DNA of 64,000 nt from NCBI RefSeq assembly GCF_900114845.1, contig NZ_FOUK01000001.1, positions 558,001-622,000 of the forward strand, written 5' to 3'. Shown in pieces: positions 59,933-64,000 of the stretch (position 1 is the stretch's first letter; each line of letters starts with the position of its first letter). The notes below the pieces were generated by a model. It was not told the origin of the DNA. It saw only the letters and a list, made by a program, of their open reading frames with translations, and searched no databases. The position numbers were made by a program, and so were the translations under genes. Source of the DNA: Pimelobacter simplex (lineage in GTDB: Bacteria > Actinomycetota > Actinomycetes > Propionibacteriales > Nocardioidaceae).

Positions 59933-60826
59933 ATGACCCTGGGTGCCACCGCCGTCCCGACGTACGACGACCCGCTGGTCGTCGTCCCCGCCCCGGCTGC
60001 CGGTGCCGGCAACTGGGCCGGCGCCGCGAGCGCCGTCCTGGTCGACGGTGTCTTCTGGCTGACCTACCGGGTGCGCCGCCCGCTGACCGAGGGGCGTGGC
60101 GTCACCGTGGTCGTGGCCCGCTCCGACGACGGCGAGCGGTTCGAGCCGGTCGCCGAGGTGTCCCGCGAGGCGTTCGGCTGCGAGTCGTTCGAGCGGCCGG
60201 TCCTGGTGCCCGTGCCGGGCCTCGGCTGGCGCCTCTACCTCTCGTGCGCGACGCCCGGGTCGAAGCACTGGTGGGTCGACAGCCTCACCGCGGCGACGCC
60301 GGCCGAGCTGCCCGGCGGCCGGCGCCAGGTGGTGCTGCCCGGCGACGACCTGGTCGCGGTCAAGGACCCCGTCGTCACGCACGGACCCGACGGCTGGGAG
60401 ATGTGGCTGTGCTGCCACCCGCTCGACGAGCCCGGCCACGAGGACCGGATGACCACCCGCCGGCTCACCAGCGACGACGGCCTGTCCTGGACCGACCGCG
60501 GCGTGGTGCTCGCCGGCCGCCCGGGGGAGTGGGACGCCCGCGGGGCCCGGGTCACCGCCGTCCTGCCGCAGCCCGCGGGGGCACCCCTCACCGTCCTTTA
60601 CGACGGCCGGCCCGATGCCGCGTCCAACTGGTTCGAGACCACCGGGGTGGCCACCTGGGACGGTCGCCGTCTCGTCCCCGCCGAGGGGCCGCCGATCACG
60701 TCGCCGCACGGTGACGGGGCGTGGCGCTACGCCAGTGCGGTGCCGCTGCCCGACGGCCGCACCCGGTTCTACGTCGAGGCCGCGCGGTCCGACGGCGCCC
60801 ACGACCTGGTGACGCTGGTGCGCTGA
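59933..60826 (+). CDS. Five-bladed propeller, glycosidase-like (GH43/GH130-type) protein
   Basis: A 297-aa protein with no signal peptide. Blade-like repeats contain acidic residues at the places typical of five-bladed GH43/GH32/GH130-type propellers: [74 protein letters not shown]. It could be a cytoplasmic glycosidase, phosphorylase or a non-catalytic relative; no substrate is proposed. ATG 59933 is favoured over ATG 59921 by the -10 at 59920-59925. Its 3' end overlaps the convergent sulfotransferase gene by 58 bases, longer than usual. Confidence 0.6.
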   Translation: MTLGATAVPTYDDPLVVVPAPAAGAGNWAGAASAVLVDGVFWLTYRVRRPLTEGRGVTVVVARSDDGERFEPVAEVSREAFGCESFERPVLVPVPGLGWRLYLSCATPGSKHWWVDSLTAATPAELPGGRRQVVLPGDDLVAVKDPVVTHGPDGWEMWLCCHPLDEPGHEDRMTTRRLTSDDGLSWTDRGVVLAGRPGEWDARGARVTAVLPQPAGAPLTVLYDGRPDAASNWFETTGVATWDGRRLVPAEGPPITSPHGDGAWRYASAVPLPDGRTRFYVEAARSDGAHDLVTLVR

Positions 60827-61767
60827 GCGAACGAGCCGCGGTCGCGGGTCGAGAGCCAGTCGGAGAAGTCCTCGCCGGTCAGCTCGCCCAGCAGCCGGAT
60901 GTCGTCGGCGAAGGCGGGCAGCAGCCGCTCCCGCTGGGCCGGGGTCAGCGAGGGCCGGTGCGCGTCGCGCGCCTGCAGCCGGGACACCAGCGGCACGCTC
61001 GCCCGCCGCCAGGCCTGCGGGGGCGCGAACTGACCGGCCCAGGCGCCGCCGCGCACGAGCGGGCCGAGGAACCGCGGACGCCAGCCGGGAGCGACGTACG
61101 GGCGGGAGTTGTCCCGCGGGATCGCGCTCACCTGGCCCTCGCGGATGCCGAGGAAGCGGCAGGTCCGGTCGACCGTCGCGGCCGGGTGGTCGACGATGTC
61201 GCGGTAGCGCACGACGAGCACCCGCGCGGGGTCGACGAGCTTGTAGAGGTCGCGCAGCTGCTCGCCGTACAGGCCGAGGTCGCGGTAGCGCCAGAAGGGC
61301 GCGTAGCCGGCCGCGATCCGCTCGTCCTGGCGGCCGAACGCCGTCTCGAAGTCGGCCTCCGGCTCGAGGCCGTCGGACCACAGGTGCATCCAGTTGCTGT
61401 AGGCCCGGTCGATCGGGTCGCGGACGACGGCGACGATCCGGACGCCGGGCAGCGCGTCGGCGATCCGGTGCTGGGCGCCGCGGTGCCACAGGTAGAACGG
61501 CGTGCTCTCGCCGCGGACCGCGTCGTCGGGTGCGGGGCGGAAGAGGTCGGCGTAGCGGTCGGGGTGCCAGACCCACTCCCGCTGCGAGTGCCGGTCGCCG
61601 GGGCCGCTCCAGTGCGGCGGCGGGGCGTTCTCGCAGAGCCAGAACTTCGGCTCCTTCGGGGTGGTGACGAAGACGTCGGGGTGCGCCGCCAGGGCGAGGT
61701 GCAGGGCACTCGTGCCGGCCTTGGGCGCGCCGACGAGCAGGAAGTCCGGTCGGGGCTCTCGGGTCAT
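60769..61767 (-). CDS. PAPS-dependent sulfotransferase
   Basis: A 332-aa sulfotransferase that moves sulfate from PAPS to an acceptor. The 5'-phosphosulfate loop is VGAPKAGTS at 12-20; the 3'-phosphate motif [13 protein letters not shown] is near 115-127. ERLLPAF...[16 protein letters not shown] is the family's C-terminal end. The closest groups in pattern are heparan sulfate/Stf0-like and mycobacterial glycolipid sulfotransferases; the acceptor is unknown. GGGAG precedes ATG 61767. Divergent from the sigma gene. Confidence 0.88.
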   Translation of the reverse strand: MTREPRPDFLLVGAPKAGTSALHLALAAHPDVFVTTPKEPKFWLCENAPPPHWSGPGDRHSQREWVWHPDRYADLFRPAPDDAVRGESTPFYLWHRGAQHRIADALPGVRIVAVVRDPIDRAYSNWMHLWSDGLEPEADFETAFGRQDERIAAGYAPFWRYRDLGLYGEQLRDLYKLVDPARVLVVRYRDIVDHPAATVDRTCRFLGIREGQVSAIPRDNSRPYVAPGWRPRFLGPLVRGGAWAGQFAPPQAWRRASVPLVSRLQARDAHRPSLTPAQRERLLPAFADDIRLLGELTGEDFSDWLSTRDRGSFAQRTSVTRSWAPSDRAAST

Positions 61768-61862
61768 GGCGGGCTCCCTCGCTCGCATTGTCGGGTAAGT
61801 CAGTGTAGTTAGATGACGAGGCGGCGTGCAACGATCCCCCTCGATCCGGACATGGGAAGGTC

Positions 61863-62429
61863 ATGAGGGACATCTCGGACCGCGAGGACGACTTCCGTCG
61901 TCTCTACGCCGCGCACTTCGACGCCGTCCTCGGGTTCGCGCTGCGCCGCACCGAGCGCCCCGAGGACGCCGCCGACGTCACGGCGGACACGTTCGTCGTC
62001 GCCTGGCGCCGGATGGCGCACGTGCCGGCCGGCGACGGCGCCCGCCCCTGGCTGTACGGCGTCGCGCGCCGCACGCTCGCCAACCAGCGCCGCGGCGAGG
62101 GCCGCCGGGCCGCCCTCGGCGCGCGGCTGCGCGGCCAGCTCGCCCACGCCGTCGCCGACCTCGCCGACGACGTCGTGCACCGCGCCGACGTGACTGCCGC
62201 GATGGGCCGGCTCAGCGCCCGCGACGAGGAGGTCCTCCGGCTCCACCTCTGGGAGGGCCTCGAGCCGCGCGAGATCGCCGAGGTGCTCGGCCTGCCCGCG
62301 GCCGTCGTCCGGCCCCGGCTCTCCCGCGCCCGGTCGCGGTTGCGCGACGTCCTCGGCAACGATCCCGGACCGGCCGGACATCTCCCCGGTGAACCCGTTG
62401 CGCCGCACTCGAAGGAGGCACCCCGATGA
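61863..62429 (+). CDS. ECF RNA polymerase sigma factor
   Basis: A 188-aa group 4 sigma factor. Region 2 (RRLYAAHFDAVLGFALRRTERPEDAADVTADTFVVAWRR) spans about 10-58, and region 4 (LSARDEEVLRLHLWEGLEPREIAEVLGLPAAVVRPRLSRARSRLR) about 120-165. The 23-residue C-terminal extension (NDPGPAGHLPGEPVAPHSKEAPR) is disordered. Its stop overlaps the next gene as ATGA. The target promoter is not known. Confidence 0.9.
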   Translation: MRDISDREDDFRRLYAAHFDAVLGFALRRTERPEDAADVTADTFVVAWRRMAHVPAGDGARPWLYGVARRTLANQRRGEGRRAALGARLRGQLAHAVADLADDVVHRADVTAAMGRLSARDEEVLRLHLWEGLEPREIAEVLGLPAAVVRPRLSRARSRLRDVLGNDPGPAGHLPGEPVAPHSKEAPR

Positions 62430-63445
62430 GCCGACCGATCACTGACGCCGGCGTCGCCGGGCTCGCCATCCACGAGGGCCGTGCCGAGCTGCTGGAGGAG
62501 ATCATGACCGCCGACGTCGCCGTCCACCCCACCCCGGACGCGGGCTTCCCGCGCCCGCCCCGCCGCACCCGCTGGCTGCCGGCGCTCGTCGCCGCGTCCG
62601 TGCTCGGCGCGATCGGCGCCGGGGCCGTCGTCCTGCCGCGCATCCTCGACGACGAGGTCACCGTCGTCGACGCGCCCCCCTTCGCGACCCCGAGCCGTGG
62701 CCCGCTCGCCGTGCTCGACGCGCCCGGCTGGAGCGTGCGGTCGGTCTCCGCGCAGCCCGGCTACGGCGACGTCAGCTACGAGAACGGCGACGCCGAGCTG
62801 GAGATCCGCTGGAAGGAGGCGGCCGACCACGACGGCTACGTCGCCAGCCGCACCCGGATCGACGCCCCGAAGGTCGACCCCGGCCGGCCGGTCACCGTGC
62901 TCGGCGCCCCGGGGCTGCTGTGGGCGTACGGGCCCGACGACCACACCGTCATCCGGCAGGCCGAGGGCGACGTGTTCCTCGAGCTCCGCGGCACCGGCCT
63001 CGACGAGGCGGCGTACCTGGCCCTGCTCGACCGGCTGCTCGCCGTCGCCCCGGCCGACCTCGAGGACCACCTCCCCGCCCGCTTCGTCACCGGCGCCGAG
63101 CGCGACGACGCCATCGCCCAGGCGCTGACCGGCATCCCGCTCCCCGACGCCCTCGACCGCGACTCGATCGAGTCGACCGAGGTCGACCCGTACCACCTCG
63201 GCGCCGACGTCGCCGGCACCGTCGCCTGCGCGTGGATCGCCCAGTACGAGGCGGCCACCGAGACCGGCGACGTCGCCGCCGCCCAGGAGGCCCAGGACGC
63301 CCTGCGGACCAGCCGCGACTGGCCGGTGCTGCGCCGGATGGACCGCGAGGGCGACTACCCCGAGGTGGTCTGGGAGATCTCCGCCGACATCGTGCGCGGC
63401 GTCCTGCCGGTGGAGTACGACGAGGGGCTGGGGTGCAGCGACTGA
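62426..63445 (+). CDS. Single-span membrane protein, probable partner of the ECF sigma factor
   Basis: A 339-aa protein with about 45 cytoplasmic residues (starting MSRPITDAGVAGLAIHEGRAELLEEIM), one membrane helix (about 50-72) and a large extracytoplasmic domain. ATG 62426 overlaps the sigma stop as ATGA, so the pair is coupled. An anti-sigma or sensor role is plausible. There is no HxxxCxxC zinc motif. It resembles the class of CU044_5270-like proteins often found after such sigma factors. Confidence 0.7.
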   Translation: MSRPITDAGVAGLAIHEGRAELLEEIMTADVAVHPTPDAGFPRPPRRTRWLPALVAASVLGAIGAGAVVLPRILDDEVTVVDAPPFATPSRGPLAVLDAPGWSVRSVSAQPGYGDVSYENGDAELEIRWKEAADHDGYVASRTRIDAPKVDPGRPVTVLGAPGLLWAYGPDDHTVIRQAEGDVFLELRGTGLDEAAYLALLDRLLAVAPADLEDHLPARFVTGAERDDAIAQALTGIPLPDALDRDSIESTEVDPYHLGADVAGTVACAWIAQYEAATETGDVAAAQEAQDALRTSRDWPVLRRMDREGDYPEVVWEISADIVRGVLPVEYDEGLGCSD

Positions 63446-63462
63446 GACGGTCAACAGGCCAA

Positions 63463-63468
63463 TAGGCT
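63463..63468 (+). promoter_or_regulatory. -10 element of purC
   Basis: TAGGCT starts 13 bases before GTG 63476 with no ribosome site between them. The same hexamer is used before purD and the NarL-type kinase gene. Confidence 0.5.
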
Positions 63469-63475
63469 GTCGTCC

Positions 63476-64000
63476 GTGACGCTCGCGAACATCCCGCCCG
63501 CACCGGAGCTGCCCGGCGCCCGCCACCTGCACTCCGGCAAGGTGCGCGACCTCTACGAGCTGACCGAGGGCCCGCACGCCGGCAAGCTCCTCATGGTCGC
63601 CAGCGACCGGCTCTCGATCTTCGACTTCGTGCTCGAGACCACCATCCCCGACAAGGGCGAGATCCTCACCCGGATGTCGCTGTGGTGGTTCGACCAGCTC
63701 GCCGACCTGGTGCCCAACCACGTCATCTCCACCGACGTCCCCGAGGCGGTCCGCGGGCGAGCCGTGATCTGCGAGCGGCTCGACATGTTCCCCGTCGAGT
63801 GCGTGGCCCGCGGCTACCTCACCGGCTCCGGCCTCCTCGACTACCGCGCCACCGGCGAGGTCTGCGGCATCGCCCTGCCCGCCGGCCTCGACGACGGCAG
63901 CCGCCTGGAGACGCCGATCTTCACCCCCGCCACCAAGGCCGACCTCGGTGACCACGACGAGAACGTCTCGTACGACGCCGTCGTCGCCACCGTCGGCGCC
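63476..64000 (+). CDS. purC: SAICAR synthetase (partial, runs off right edge)
   Basis: The first 175 codons of phosphoribosylaminoimidazole-succinocarboxamide synthase, which joins CAIR and aspartate in purine synthesis. [11 protein letters not shown] (ATP-binding loop), [28 protein letters not shown] and the signature [25 protein letters not shown] are present. The start is GTG 63476, with TAGGCT 13 bases upstream. The 3' end lies beyond base 64000. Together with purA, purD and purB it makes four purine genes scattered through the last 24 kb. Confidence 0.95.
   Translation, partial: MTLANIPPAPELPGARHLHSGKVRDLYELTEGPHAGKLLMVASDRLSIFDFVLETTIPDKGEILTRMSLWWFDQLADLVPNHVISTDVPEAVRGRAVICERLDMFPVECVARGYLTGSGLLDYRATGEVCGIALPAGLDDGSRLETPIFTPATKADLGDHDENVSYDAVVATVGA

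Noticed and set aside
1..64000. CRISPR arrays, tRNA or rRNA genes
   Set aside because: No regularly spaced repeats and no cloverleaf-like or rRNA sequence were noticed on reading both strands; a covariance-model scan would be decisive.

Overview
The window is high-GC, gene-dense actinobacterial chromosome. Protein content and signals point to a Nocardioides-like member of the Propionibacteriales: class I lysyl-tRNA synthetase, an HspR/HAIR-type clpB promoter, an MhuD-type haem monooxygenase, DUF222/HNH genes, many GTG/TTG starts and several leaderless-looking promoters. The genus is an inference from family resemblance. I saw no tRNA, rRNA, CRISPR array or complete insertion sequence, and no gap between genes longer than about 240 bases.

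Layout. 1-3.3 kb: the first codons of a second DUF222/HNH gene, a secreted metzincin-like protease, a lipoprotein, and a WXG100-like/large helical protein pair. 3.3-6.1 kb: clpB behind a HAIR element. 6.1-13.7 kb: the complete kdpFABCDE potassium system. 13.7-25.5 kb: housekeeping genes (aminotransferase, pyrE, DedA, SpoU methyltransferase, sigma/membrane partner pair, fba, ilvA, MFS pump, DUF3151, AbrB-type membrane protein), with a REP-like palindrome cluster between ilvA and the MFS gene. 25.5-32.7 kb: class I lysS, a lipid kinase, an ABC/FtsX exporter, and a divergent NarL-type two-component system with a perfect inverted repeat between them.

32.7-38.1 kb holds the most unusual locus, a cassette resembling the methylamine-dehydrogenase (mau) maturation system in architecture. 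A MauE-like membrane protein is divergent from a minus-strand operon. The operon encodes a 243-aa cytoplasmic protein, a twin-arginine Cys/Trp-rich 185-aa secreted protein, two paralogous beta-propeller lipoproteins, a membrane-anchored CPIC thioredoxin-like protein and two small membrane proteins, both apparently frameshifted by one base. Most neighbours overlap as ATGA.

38.1-49.7 kb: a fused acetyl-CoA carboxylase carboxyltransferase, a ketosteroid-isomerase-like gene with a KstR-like operator, and dispersed purine genes (purA, purD, purB; purC runs off the right edge). Among them lie a receiver-PAS-PAS histidine kinase, two GNAT acetyltransferases, a SUKH protein and a full DUF222/HNH gene whose promoter and first codons are nearly identical to those at the left edge. 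49.7-64 kb: mhuD, a 1716-aa secreted NHL/Ig-like protein ending in a sortase domain, an MFS transporter, a MalT-like LuxR regulator, a HIT-like protein, a GH43-like propeller protein, a sulfotransferase, an ECF sigma/membrane protein pair, and the start of purC.
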